This document shows positions 6,110 through 12,795 of a stretch of DNA of 12,795 bases, in pieces. The stretch's first letter is position 1. The number at the start of each line of letters is the position of its first letter. The stretch is from an uncultured Clostridia bacterium. GTDB taxonomy: Bacteria > Bacillota > Clostridia > TANB77 > CAG-508. Made by a program: the position numbers and the translations under genes. The notes beneath the pieces were generated by a model. It ran no database searches. It was not told where the DNA came from and saw only the letters and a list, made by a program, of their open reading frames with translations. The stretch is taken from the NCBI GenBank assembly GCA_934149275.1, contig CAKPEG010000030.1, forward strand, positions 1 through 12,795. Reading direction: 5' to 3'.

Positions 6110-7675
6110 ATGGAAAATAAAAAAACTGAAAAAATTATTATAGCTATTGTCTTGGTTTTGCAAACTATTATTTTGGTGATAGCTGGAGTAAATAAGGCTT
6201 ATATACATATGGATGAGGCTTATTCTTTTGGGCTTGCTAATTATGATAAGATTGAAATTCAAGACAATGAGGATTTCTTTGACACATGGCACTCAAAAGA
6301 ATATTATGAAGATTATTTATGCGTGAATGATGACGAATCAGGTAAGTTTGAGCCGGTGTATGTTAATCAAGAAAATGACGTTCATCCGCCTTTATATTAT
6401 TTCCTTTTAAGAATTGCAATGGAATTTCATAAAAATAGCTATTCAAAGTGGTCTGGAATTATTATAAATATAATTATATATGAATTTATAACTGTTTTTA
6501 TGTATTTGATTTTGCAAAAGCTTTTCAAAAATCAGAAAAGATGCAAGGAAAAATCAATTGTGTTAGCTTTTATTTCAGCAATTGTAATGTCATCAATAAC
6601 AAATGCTGTGTATATAAGAATGTATGCGTTATCAACTTTAAATGTTGTTATTACTACATATTTACATTTGAAATTGCTTGAAAGAGATAAGGTTGATTTA
6701 AAATTGTTGTGTTTTATTGGTTTATCTGCATTAGCTGGTTCGTTAACACATTATTATTACTTATTTTATTTAGCAATGATGTTTATAATGTTTGCTATAA
6801 AATATATTAAGGAAAAAAGGTTTAAAGAGTTAGGTGCTTATGTTGCTACTATGTGCATAGCTGGAGCTTTATCTTTAGTAATATTTCCATATTCAATACA
6901 ACATATGTTTTTTGGTTATCGTGGAAAGGATGCAATGAAGAGTGCAAAAGATTCATCTTTATTTACAGAAGGTTTGAAAGCATATGTGAAGAAAATTAAT
7001 AGAGAGACTTTTAGCTTTTTGATGTATGGTGCATTAGGATTTATTTTAATAGGAACTATATGTATGCTAATTAAAAAGAAGAAATTTGAAAAGAATATAT
7101 ATCTTAAATATATAGCAATACCTACGATATTTTATTTTTTAATAATTTCTGCTACATCTCCATGGTTTACACTTAGGTATATAGAGCCAGTTTGCGGATT
7201 GGTATTTATAATGATTATGTATCTGTTGGAAAGTGTATGGGAAAATGTCATTGGAGAAAAATGTACAATGGTGATTATGAGCCTTTGCTTGATAGCAATA
7301 TTAGTTATACCAATGATTTTGAAGATTGAACCTGAGGAAATGTATTCTAATAAAAGTGATATTGTTTCTAAGGTCGAAAATGAATTGAATATTCCAACGA
7401 TATATGTGTTTAAGTCAAATCAAAATCGCTTTTTGGATGATATATTGTTATTTGCAAAATTGAATGAATCTTATATTGCGAAGGATTTAGAGTGCACTGA
7501 TGAAAATATTAATGAAATTTTGGAAGGCAAAGATTTGTCTAGAGGTTTATTGATTTTTGTAAATGAAGGGCAAGATAACGAGAAAATACTTGATGAAATA
7601 AAAAATGCTACTGGTCTTTCAGAGTGGGAGAAGGTTAAAGATTTAAATTCTTGCAAGGTTTATTATATAAAGTAG
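6110..7675 (+). CDS. GT39/ArnT-like GT-C membrane glycosyltransferase
   Basis: This 521-residue polytopic protein has about ten hydrophobic segments and a C-terminal soluble tail of about 120 residues. The first membrane segment (about 9-27) is followed by an external loop with HMDEAYSFGLANYD (33-46), carrying the acidic pair expected for GT-C catalysis. VHPPLYYFLLR (91-101), the usual second GT39/PMT signature, comes next. Such enzymes use polyprenyl-phosphate sugars as donors and transfer to lipid or protein acceptors on the outer face of the membrane. The acceptor cannot be told from sequence. The ATG has GGGAG upstream at good spacing. It is the first gene of the operon, with a 44-nt gap to lgt. 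A link to lipoprotein glycosylation is possible but only suggested by position. Confidence 0.75.
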   Translation: MENKKTEKIIIAIVLVLQTIILVIAGVNKAYIHMDEAYSFGLANYDKIEIQDNEDFFDTWHSKEYYEDYLCVNDDESGKFEPVYVNQENDVHPPLYYFLLRIAMEFHKNSYSKWSGIIINIIIYEFITVFMYLILQKLFKNQKRCKEKSIVLAFISAIVMSSITNAVYIRMYALSTLNVVITTYLHLKLLERDKVDLKLLCFIGLSALAGSLTHYYYLFYLAMMFIMFAIKYIKEKRFKELGAYVATMCIAGALSLVIFPYSIQHMFFGYRGKDAMKSAKDSSLFTEGLKAYVKKINRETFSFLMYGALGFILIGTICMLIKKKKFEKNIYLKYIAIPTIFYFLIISATSPWFTLRYIEPVCGLVFIMIMYLLESVWENVIGEKCTMVIMSLCLIAILVIPMILKIEPEEMYSNKSDIVSKVENELNIPTIYVFKSNQNRFLDDILLFAKLNESYIAKDLECTDENINEILEGKDLSRGLLIFVNEGQDNEKILDEIKNATGLSEWEKVKDLNSCKVYYIK

Positions 7676-7719
7676 AAATGTTATGCTAGATAATATACAA
7701 ACATTAAAGGACGATATAA

Positions 7720-8517
7720 ATGAGAGAAATAAAATTTCCTGGGGTAGGATTAGAACTAAAAATAAATAATATAGCAATAAGTATTGGAAATGTTGATATT
7801 TACTGGTATGCTATTTGCATAGTGTTAGCGTTTGTAATTGGGTGCTTGTTTTGCAAAAAAGATGATGGGAAATATAACATAAAATATGAGGATATATTAG
7901 AATTGTTTATATTTGTTATTCCAACTTCTATAATAGGAGCTAGATTGTATTTTGTAATTTTTAATTTGAAAGATTACATTAATAATCCAATTGAAATATT
8001 GAATGTAAGAAATGGCGGATTAGCAATATATGGTGGAATAATAGCAGCAATTATAACAATATGTATTTATTGCAAAATAAAGAAAATGAAAGTGTTAGAT
8101 ATATTGGATTATATAGTTCCATATTTGCCACTTGGTCAATCAATAGGCAGATGGGGAAATTTTTTCAATGGTGAGGCACATGGAGTTGAAACAAATAACT
8201 TTTTTAGAATGGGATTGATTGAAAATGGAAGATATATTGAGGTGCATCCTACATTTTTATATGAATCGATAGCTTGTTTTATTATTTTTGTTATTTTATA
8301 TAATTTAAAAAATAAAAGAAAATATAAAGGACAAGTAACGTATACTTACTTAGCGTTATATGGTTTGGCCAGAACGGTTATAGAAGGGTTACGAACAGAT
8401 AGCATAATGATTGGAGATTTTAGAGTTTCACAGGTTTTATCAATAATCTTGTGTTTGGTATTTGGATTAATAATAATAATTAAAAACATGAAAAAGGATT
8501 ATGAAAATGAAAAATAA
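7720..8517 (+). CDS. lgt: Prolipoprotein diacylglyceryl transferase Lgt
   Basis: Lgt attaches diacylglycerol from phosphatidylglycerol to the lipobox cysteine of prolipoproteins, the first step of lipoprotein maturation, in the membrane. This 265-residue protein is of normal length with about seven membrane segments. The family motifs are in order: GARLYFV (73-79), GGLAIYGG (99-106), GQSIGRWGNFFNGEAHG (139-155) with the essential Arg, HPTFLYES (176-183) and EGLRTDS (222-228). Position 104 is Tyr where the E. coli enzyme has a His, so check it against Gram-positive homologues. AAAGGA precedes the ATG. The 3' end overlaps the lspA start by 11 bp, implying translational coupling. Confidence 0.95.
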   Translation: MREIKFPGVGLELKINNIAISIGNVDIYWYAICIVLAFVIGCLFCKKDDGKYNIKYEDILELFIFVIPTSIIGARLYFVIFNLKDYINNPIEILNVRNGGLAIYGGIIAAIITICIYCKIKKMKVLDILDYIVPYLPLGQSIGRWGNFFNGEAHGVETNNFFRMGLIENGRYIEVHPTFLYESIACFIIFVILYNLKNKRKYKGQVTYTYLALYGLARTVIEGLRTDSIMIGDFRVSQVLSIILCLVFGLIIIIKNMKKDYENEK

Positions 8518-9970
8518 AAAGAATTTATCATTAATAATGTTAGGTATTTTTATAGTGATGGTTGATAGGATTACAAAATTATTATTGATAAATAAAGAAA
8601 TAACAATTATTCCAAATTTTCTAAATTTTATATATACGGAAAATAGAGGCGTAGCATTTGGAATAGCAAGTAGTAATACAATACTAATTGTTTTAATGAA
8701 TGTAATAATATTAGCAATAATAATAAAGTTTTTGAAAGATAAATTTAGTAAAACAAATTATATAATTATATTATCTCTTATTATGATATTGGCTGGGGGA
8801 ATTGGTAATTTAATAGATAGAATTGCAAGGGGATATGTAATAGATTTTATAGATGTTAATATATTGAATTTTCCTGTTTTTAATGTAGCAGATATATCAA
8901 TAACATTAGGAGTAATAATGATTATGATTATTTTAATTGGATCATTATTTGAAAAAGAAGATAGTTTAAAAGATTATGAAAAAGAAATGCAAGAAGAAAA
9001 TTATGAAATTATATATGAAGATATAGTTAATAAATCAATAGAACTTGTAAAAGAAATAATAAAAATAAAAGGACTTATGTTTCCAGAAGCGGAAGAAACT
9101 ACAACATTGTTGGAGAATATAAAATGCTGTTTTGAACAAAAAGTAACTTGTTGGAGATCTGTTATTAAATTAATGAATGAATTATTAGAGTGGAAAAGTG
9201 ATTATAGTTTTATTGCTCCAACAGAAAAAGATAAGTTAGAACTTATTTTTTTAGCGTATAACAGAGTAGATGAGATTTTAGATAACTATAAAAAAATTAA
9301 AAAGGAAATTGAAGCAAAGAGTTTTGAAACAATACTTGAAGATCGAAAAGAAAAAATTATTGAACTTTATACTGAAATGTTAACATATAAAAATAAAACA
9401 TATAATAGTAATTGGAATATAGAAGAATTTACACCAGTAATGATTCATTATTATAATTTTTATTGTAATGAATTTTTAAATTTAAGAGATGCTGTGATAA
9501 CCAATTGTGTTAAATTAGATAATGTTGAAAGAATAATTATAATAGATGATATTTATAATATGCTTCTTCCAACTAAAGAGAATGAAGGATATAAAGAATT
9601 TGCGTACGCATATAGAGATTTTGATTTAAAAGAAGGTCAAACATATGAAGATTTTTATAATTTGGAAAGAGAAAAACTAATAGAACTTTTTAAAGAGATG
9701 CTTGCATTTGTTGGCGAAAATGATTTTGCAAATGAAGATGATTATGATAAATTAAAAGACAAAGTAATTGAAAAATATCCATTTTATTCTTCTAAGTTGG
9801 ATAGTCATTATATAATTGAGGAAACATGGATTGAAATATTAAGTGACTTAGAAGATGCGTATGAAGAGCTATCAGGTGATTACAAAAATCGTGAGAAAAA
9901 TCTAAAAAGATATGAAGAATTTAAAATGTCTGTTCCAAAAGAAGATGAAGATATAGATTTTTGGAACTAA
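8507..9970 (+). CDS. lspA: Signal peptidase II (LspA) fused to a large unknown cytoplasmic domain
   Basis: LspA cleaves the signal peptide of lipidated prolipoproteins. Residues 1 to about 150 are a full LspA: four membrane segments, NRGVAFG (about 46-52), GNLIDR (about 100-105), the first catalytic Asp (about D113) in VIDFIDV and the second (about D129) in NVADIS. LspA normally ends soon after its fourth helix (150-170 residues). Here the frame continues to 487 residues. The extra ~340 residues are acidic, mostly helical by composition, without membrane segments or recognised motifs, and end in DEDIDFWN. No internal start with a good ribosome binding site near the junction was seen. ATG 8507 is preferred over 8501 because AAGGA lies 8 nt upstream of it but only 2 nt from the other. 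The gene is co-transcribed with lgt. Confidence 0.9.
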   Translation: MKNKKNLSLIMLGIFIVMVDRITKLLLINKEITIIPNFLNFIYTENRGVAFGIASSNTILIVLMNVIILAIIIKFLKDKFSKTNYIIILSLIMILAGGIGNLIDRIARGYVIDFIDVNILNFPVFNVADISITLGVIMIMIILIGSLFEKEDSLKDYEKEMQEENYEIIYEDIVNKSIELVKEIIKIKGLMFPEAEETTTLLENIKCCFEQKVTCWRSVIKLMNELLEWKSDYSFIAPTEKDKLELIFLAYNRVDEILDNYKKIKKEIEAKSFETILEDRKEKIIELYTEMLTYKNKTYNSNWNIEEFTPVMIHYYNFYCNEFLNLRDAVITNCVKLDNVERIIIIDDIYNMLLPTKENEGYKEFAYAYRDFDLKEGQTYEDFYNLEREKLIELFKEMLAFVGENDFANEDDYDKLKDKVIEKYPFYSSKLDSHYIIEETWIEILSDLEDAYEELSGDYKNREKNLKRYEEFKMSVPKEDEDIDFWN

Positions 9971-9995
9971 TTGTATTTTTGAGAAATTTACATCA

Positions 9996-10030
9996 AATTG
10001 TATACAAAAAAATATTTTTTTGATACAATT
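9996..10030 (+). promoter_or_regulatory. Promoter of (CA)n cassette 1, embedded in a 35-bp inverted repeat
   Basis: The outer arms AATTGTAT (9996-10003) and ATACAATT (10023-10030) are perfect, and CAAAAAAA (10005-10012) pairs with TTTTTTTG (10015-10022), with one bulged A. The -10 TACAAT (10024-10029) lies in the right arm and a weak -35 TATACA (10001-10006) in the left, with a 17-bp spacer. The matching region of cassette 2 has TATAAT and TGTACA in the same places. It follows the lspA stop by 25 nt, so the hairpin could also weakly terminate that operon. The fully overlapping dyad suggests an operator. Confidence 0.55.
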
Positions 10031-10064
10031 GTTGAAGAAAAAAGAAAAAGGGGAGGTATGAATA

Positions 10065-10136
<72 letters not shown>

Positions 10137-10178
10137 TGAAATAATTGCTAGAAATAGTGATTTATTTGCCATACCTGA

Positions 10179-10245
10179 AAAAAGAAACTTAACTTATAAT
10201 CAAGAGTTTTAGATTGGTTATAGGTTAGGTTTCTTTTTGCTTTTG
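10179..10245 (+). terminator. 25-bp fully paired terminator hairpin with three G-U wobbles
   Basis: Positions 10179-10203 pair with 10214-10238 at every one of 25 positions. All are Watson-Crick except three U-G wobbles (10189-10228, 10194-10223 and 10200-10217). The loop is the 10-nt GAGTTTTAGA. The 3' arm ends in CTTTTT and is followed by GCTTTT. Because each wobble has U on the left and G on the right, pairing works only in RNA made from the + strand. This closes the transcript of the short (CA)n gene, or acts as an attenuator before the lipoprotein gene at 10340. Confidence 0.8.
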
Positions 10246-10339
10246 AAAATAAATAGAAGGGGGATTTAAAGAAAAGATTTTTGGAAAAGAAGAAATACTA
10301 TTAGAAGTTATATAGTAAGTTATAAGGAGGTTTTAAAAA
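10246..10339 (+). other. Leader before the first lipoprotein gene
   Basis: This purine-rich, ORF-free spacer lies between the hairpin terminator and the lipoprotein start. I see no good promoter: TTGAAA near 10244 has only TTAAAG at 17-bp spacing. The lipoprotein genes may therefore depend on read-through from the (CA)n cassette promoter past the terminator, or on a weak promoter I cannot identify. The segment ends in a strong GGAGG ribosome binding site. Confidence 0.35.
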
Positions 10340-10813
10340 ATGAATAAAAAAGTATTGATTATAGGTTTTGCATTAATATTAGCAGTAATATTAATAACAT
10401 TAACAGGATGTGGAAGTAAAAAATCAAAAATTGTAGATGACTTAAATGGAGTAGTTAATGATGAAGTAGCAGAATGGAAGAAAAAAGAATATGGATCAAC
10501 TTTAAGTATATATAATATTCAAAATATGTTAAAAGATAAAAAATTACAATATACAATAGTTGCTTCTGGAGATTCAGAATTTACAAAAACACCAGAGATT
10601 ACAGAATATAAAGAAGAAGATGTTCCAAATTATAGTGGAAAAAGCTATGATAATTTAAGAATGTTAGAAGAAGATATGAATGTGAAGCATATTGCAGTAT
10701 ATGAAATCAAAACAAAAAAATATTATGATGTAGAAGTAAAATATGAGAAAGCAGATTTAAATGGAGCAAAAAAAGAATATCCAGTATTTAGTAATGCTAA
10801 AGAAATAAAGTAA
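10340..10813 (+). CDS. Small putative lipoprotein of unknown function
   Basis: This 157-residue protein has a textbook lipoprotein signal: a Lys-positive N-terminus, a hydrophobic core and the lipobox LTGC with Cys at 24. It should be lipidated by Lgt, cleaved by LspA and anchored on the outer face of the membrane. The mature part is Lys/Glu/Tyr-rich, with a predicted helix near DDLNGVVNDEVAEWKKK (about 33-49) and mostly strand-like sequence after it. I do not recognise the family. The ATG follows GGAGG at about 9 nt. It heads a three-gene run (gaps of 37 and 21 nt) with the membrane protein and the larger lipoprotein, about 370 bp after the lgt-lspA operon. Confidence 0.8.
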   Translation: MNKKVLIIGFALILAVILITLTGCGSKKSKIVDDLNGVVNDEVAEWKKKEYGSTLSIYNIQNMLKDKKLQYTIVASGDSEFTKTPEITEYKEEDVPNYSGKSYDNLRMLEEDMNVKHIAVYEIKTKKYYDVEVKYEKADLNGAKKEYPVFSNAKEIK

Positions 10814-10850
10814 AAAATATTAGTTGAAGTTATAATAAAGGAGAAACAAA

Positions 10851-11261
10851 ATGGAAAATAGTAAAATTGAAGAGGTAGAAAAATATAGAAAAATGTACAA
10901 AGATGGATTAAAACTACAAATAAGAGGACTTATAATAGGTGCAATAATTGGATTAATATTTGGAATTATGGGGGTTAGTTCTGGAGACCTACCATTTTAT
11001 ATGTGTATTTTTATGGTATATGAATTTGCTGGAATAGGTCTAGGCTGGAAAACGGTTACAAATATAACAAATAAGTTATTTGGAAATTTAGTAATTGTAG
11101 GAACACTATGGTTTTGGTTTATTGCATTTTTTGTAAAAGTTTGTATTGCAGCATGTATAGGATTGTTTGAATTGCCAATATTTATAATAAAGACAATAAT
11201 TGATTATAAAAAAACAATGGCACAAGCAGATGAAATTATTGAAAAAGAAGAGAATAAATAA
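10851..11261 (+). CDS. Small integral membrane protein of unknown function
   Basis: This 136-residue protein has a charged N-terminal helix (about 1-24) and about three hydrophobic segments: around 26-42 (a glycine-rich GLIIGAIIGLIFGIMG run), 48-66, and a longer one around 78-114 that may cross twice. A charged Lys/Glu tail follows. The ribosome binding site AAAGGAG lies 7 nt before the ATG. It is sandwiched between two lipoprotein genes with short gaps, which suggests a shared transcript and perhaps a membrane complex with them. No family is recognised. Confidence 0.7.
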   Translation: MENSKIEEVEKYRKMYKDGLKLQIRGLIIGAIIGLIFGIMGVSSGDLPFYMCIFMVYEFAGIGLGWKTVTNITNKLFGNLVIVGTLWFWFIAFFVKVCIAACIGLFELPIFIIKTIIDYKKTMAQADEIIEKEENK

Positions 11262-11282
11262 AATTATACAAAAGGAGAAAAT

Positions 11283-12626
11283 ATGAGAAAGAAAAAAATA
11301 TTAAAAATATTATTTATATGTATTAGTATTATTGCTTTAGTAACATTAACAGGATGTTCAAAGACAAAACAATCAGAAGAAAAACAAAATGAAGGTGTAA
11401 GTGAGAATAATAAAAGTGAAAGTAATACTGAGAATGAGAATGTAACATATTTAAAGATAGATAGAACAGAAAATTTTGATGGTGAAACAGCTGTCGTTTC
11501 AGAAACAGTTAATTTTTCTCCTGTAAATTATGTTATTGATAAAGATTTTAATGTTTTATGTTCGTATACTGATAATTCTACATACATTGATGGATTTATG
11601 CAAATTGAAGATTCTAAAAATAAAAAAACAAATGTTGTTGATGTAAATGGAAATGTTGTATTTTCTTATGAAGATTTTGAATACAAAAATGTAGAATTAG
11701 TTGATGATGGTTGCTTAATAGTGACAAAACAAGTTGATACATATAATTCAGCTAATATAACAACTGGAATATATAGTTTAAAAGATAAAAAATATGTATT
11801 AGAACCAAATGAAAAATATGTTAATGCGATTAGGACATATGGCGATGATATGTTAATAATTGATGATAGTAATACTGAGTTTTTTAATTTAAAAACAAAA
11901 TCTATTGTCAAATATTCAGAACGTGTAGATAGAGAGTTTAAAGATGGATATTCAGTAGATCAGGATTATGATGATAACGGATTTTATTTGAAGGTATTTG
12001 ATGATAACGGAAATGTCAAAGAAATAAAAAGCTTATTTGGTGATATAGACGATATACAGTATTCAGCTAATGGCATGTTATTTTCTGCGGGATTAAAAAT
12101 AGAAAATGTGAATTTACAAGAAAAAATAACAGGTTGTAATATCCAAGTATTTAATTATGAAGAAGGCTCAGTTATAGATTTGTCAAGTAAATTTTATATG
12201 GTAGCAAATAGGCCCGTATTTACTAAAGATGGATATGCATTAATTTCATTTGAAAATCAAGGAGATACACCATATTATACTATTATCGATAAAAAAGGAA
12301 ATTTTATGTTTGAACCACAAAAAATAAATGAAAATATGGCTTTCCAAGGTGATGTTAATAATGAAACGAGAAAGCTTGTATCAGGAGATTTGCAAGAAGG
12401 AAATTATTTTATTGTAACAGATGATGGTAAATATGCTGTAGTTGATAAAGATAATAATGTTGTTTTGACAGCAGATGAGAACGAAGAATTCGAAGGAATT
12501 ACGAACAATACAGTTGAAGTAAAATGCAAAGAACCAGGAAAATATGATGAATATTATTATAAGGATTTTTCAGGAAATAAAAAAGGAATAAAATTACAAG
12601 GCGATATAAAGAAAATAAATGATTGA
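11283..12626 (+). CDS. Lipoprotein with degenerate WG-like beta repeats
   Basis: This 447-residue protein has a lipoprotein signal peptide with LTGC (Cys 25), then a Ser/Asn/Glu-rich tether (about 26-55), so it should sit on the outer membrane face. The rest is rich in beta-strand-like units. Several follow the WG-repeat pattern (kyGviDkkGnivf-p): TNVVDVNGNVVFSYEDFEY (about 120-138), YYTIIDKKGNFMFEPQKI (about 333-350) and KYAVVDKDNNVVLTADE (about 383-399), though the Trp-Gly core is lost. This suggests a propeller- or solenoid-like surface domain. The function is unknown. AAAGGAG lies 5 nt before the ATG. No clear terminator follows, and cassette 2 starts about 35 bp after the stop. Confidence 0.8.
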   Translation: MRKKKILKILFICISIIALVTLTGCSKTKQSEEKQNEGVSENNKSESNTENENVTYLKIDRTENFDGETAVVSETVNFSPVNYVIDKDFNVLCSYTDNSTYIDGFMQIEDSKNKKTNVVDVNGNVVFSYEDFEYKNVELVDDGCLIVTKQVDTYNSANITTGIYSLKDKKYVLEPNEKYVNAIRTYGDDMLIIDDSNTEFFNLKTKSIVKYSERVDREFKDGYSVDQDYDDNGFYLKVFDDNGNVKEIKSLFGDIDDIQYSANGMLFSAGLKIENVNLQEKITGCNIQVFNYEEGSVIDLSSKFYMVANRPVFTKDGYALISFENQGDTPYYTIIDKKGNFMFEPQKINENMAFQGDVNNETRKLVSGDLQEGNYFIVTDDGKYAVVDKDNNVVLTADENEEFEGITNNTVEVKCKEPGKYDEYYYKDFSGNKKGIKLQGDIKKIND

Positions 12627-12660
12627 TTATTTGAAAAGCAAAATTGATAAAATTCCCCTA

Positions 12661-12695
12661 AATTATGTACAAAAAATTTTTTCTTTGATATAATT
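12661..12695 (+). promoter_or_regulatory. Promoter of (CA)n cassette 2, embedded in the same inverted repeat
   Basis: The -10 TATAAT (12689-12694) is consensus, and TGTACA (12666-12671) sits 17 bp upstream. The arms AATTATGT (12661-12668) and ATATAATT (12688-12695) keep the dyad seen in cassette 1. The fifth base changes from G to A on the left while its partner changes from C to T on the right, a compensatory pair. CAAA (12670-12673) and TTTG (12684-12687) repeat the inner stem. TTTGA and TCAAA (12697-12701) add a second dyad around the -10. Confidence 0.6.
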
Positions 12696-12730
12696 GTCAA
12701 AGAAAAAAAGAGAAAGGGAAGGTATAAATT

Positions 12731-12795
<65 letters not shown>

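Noticed and set aside
6011..6292. Minus-strand ORF over the glycosyltransferase start
   Set aside because: It is antisense to the promoter and N-terminus of a well-supported gene, with low-complexity composition.

Overview
The window is 12.8 kb of very AT-rich DNA with strong Shine-Dalgarno sequences, sigma-A-like promoters, single-membrane cell-envelope genes (a coiled-coil/M23 murein hydrolase, YhgE/Pip, Lgt, LspA, lipoproteins) and TGA used as a stop. This suggests an uncultured low-GC Firmicute, most likely a gut-type member of the Clostridia. The species cannot be named from this sequence. Apart from one small nuclease-like gene at the left edge, all convincing genes lie on the + strand.

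Region by region. (1) 1-493: two hairpins at the edge, then a minus-strand 139-aa protein resembling the PBECR nuclease fold, with its own promoter inside an inverted repeat. (2) 494-4338: a YhgE/Pip-type membrane protein and a secreted M23 peptidase with a PcsB/EnvC-like coiled coil, each with promoter and terminator. (3) 4340-6002: a repeat-rich stretch. It holds a ~180-bp MITE-like or structured-RNA element, a MerR-type promoter with 19-bp spacer, a hairpin repeat (copy A), a DUF362 gene, a larE fragment cut to 72 native residues, and a second, shorter copy (B) of the hairpin repeat exactly where larE breaks off. (4) 6053-9970: an operon of a GT39-like glycosyltransferase, lgt, and an lspA gene fused in frame to a ~340-residue cytoplasmic domain I do not recognise. 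(5) 9971-12795: a module with two lipoproteins (one WG-repeat-like) and a small membrane protein, bracketed by two near-identical cassettes.

The most unusual feature is that pair of cassettes. Each has a promoter buried in a 35-bp inverted repeat with a covarying pair, a strong ribosome binding site, and a start encoding MK(M/R)LVIVGAV followed directly by a (CA)n tract read as alternating His-Thr. In copy 1 the reading frame closes soon after the tract, and a fully paired 25-bp terminator hairpin with three G-U wobbles follows. Copy 2 runs off the window inside the repeat. A dinucleotide tract just after a start codon is the classic architecture of a slipped-strand phase-variable switch.

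How the genes may work together: Lgt lipidates prolipoproteins and LspA removes their signal peptides. The operon for both sits next to genes with textbook LTGC lipoboxes, which may be substrates. The idea that the (CA)n cassettes switch or tune the lipoprotein module is inference. The unknown LspA-fused domain and the twin (CA)n cassettes are the best candidates for undescribed biology here.
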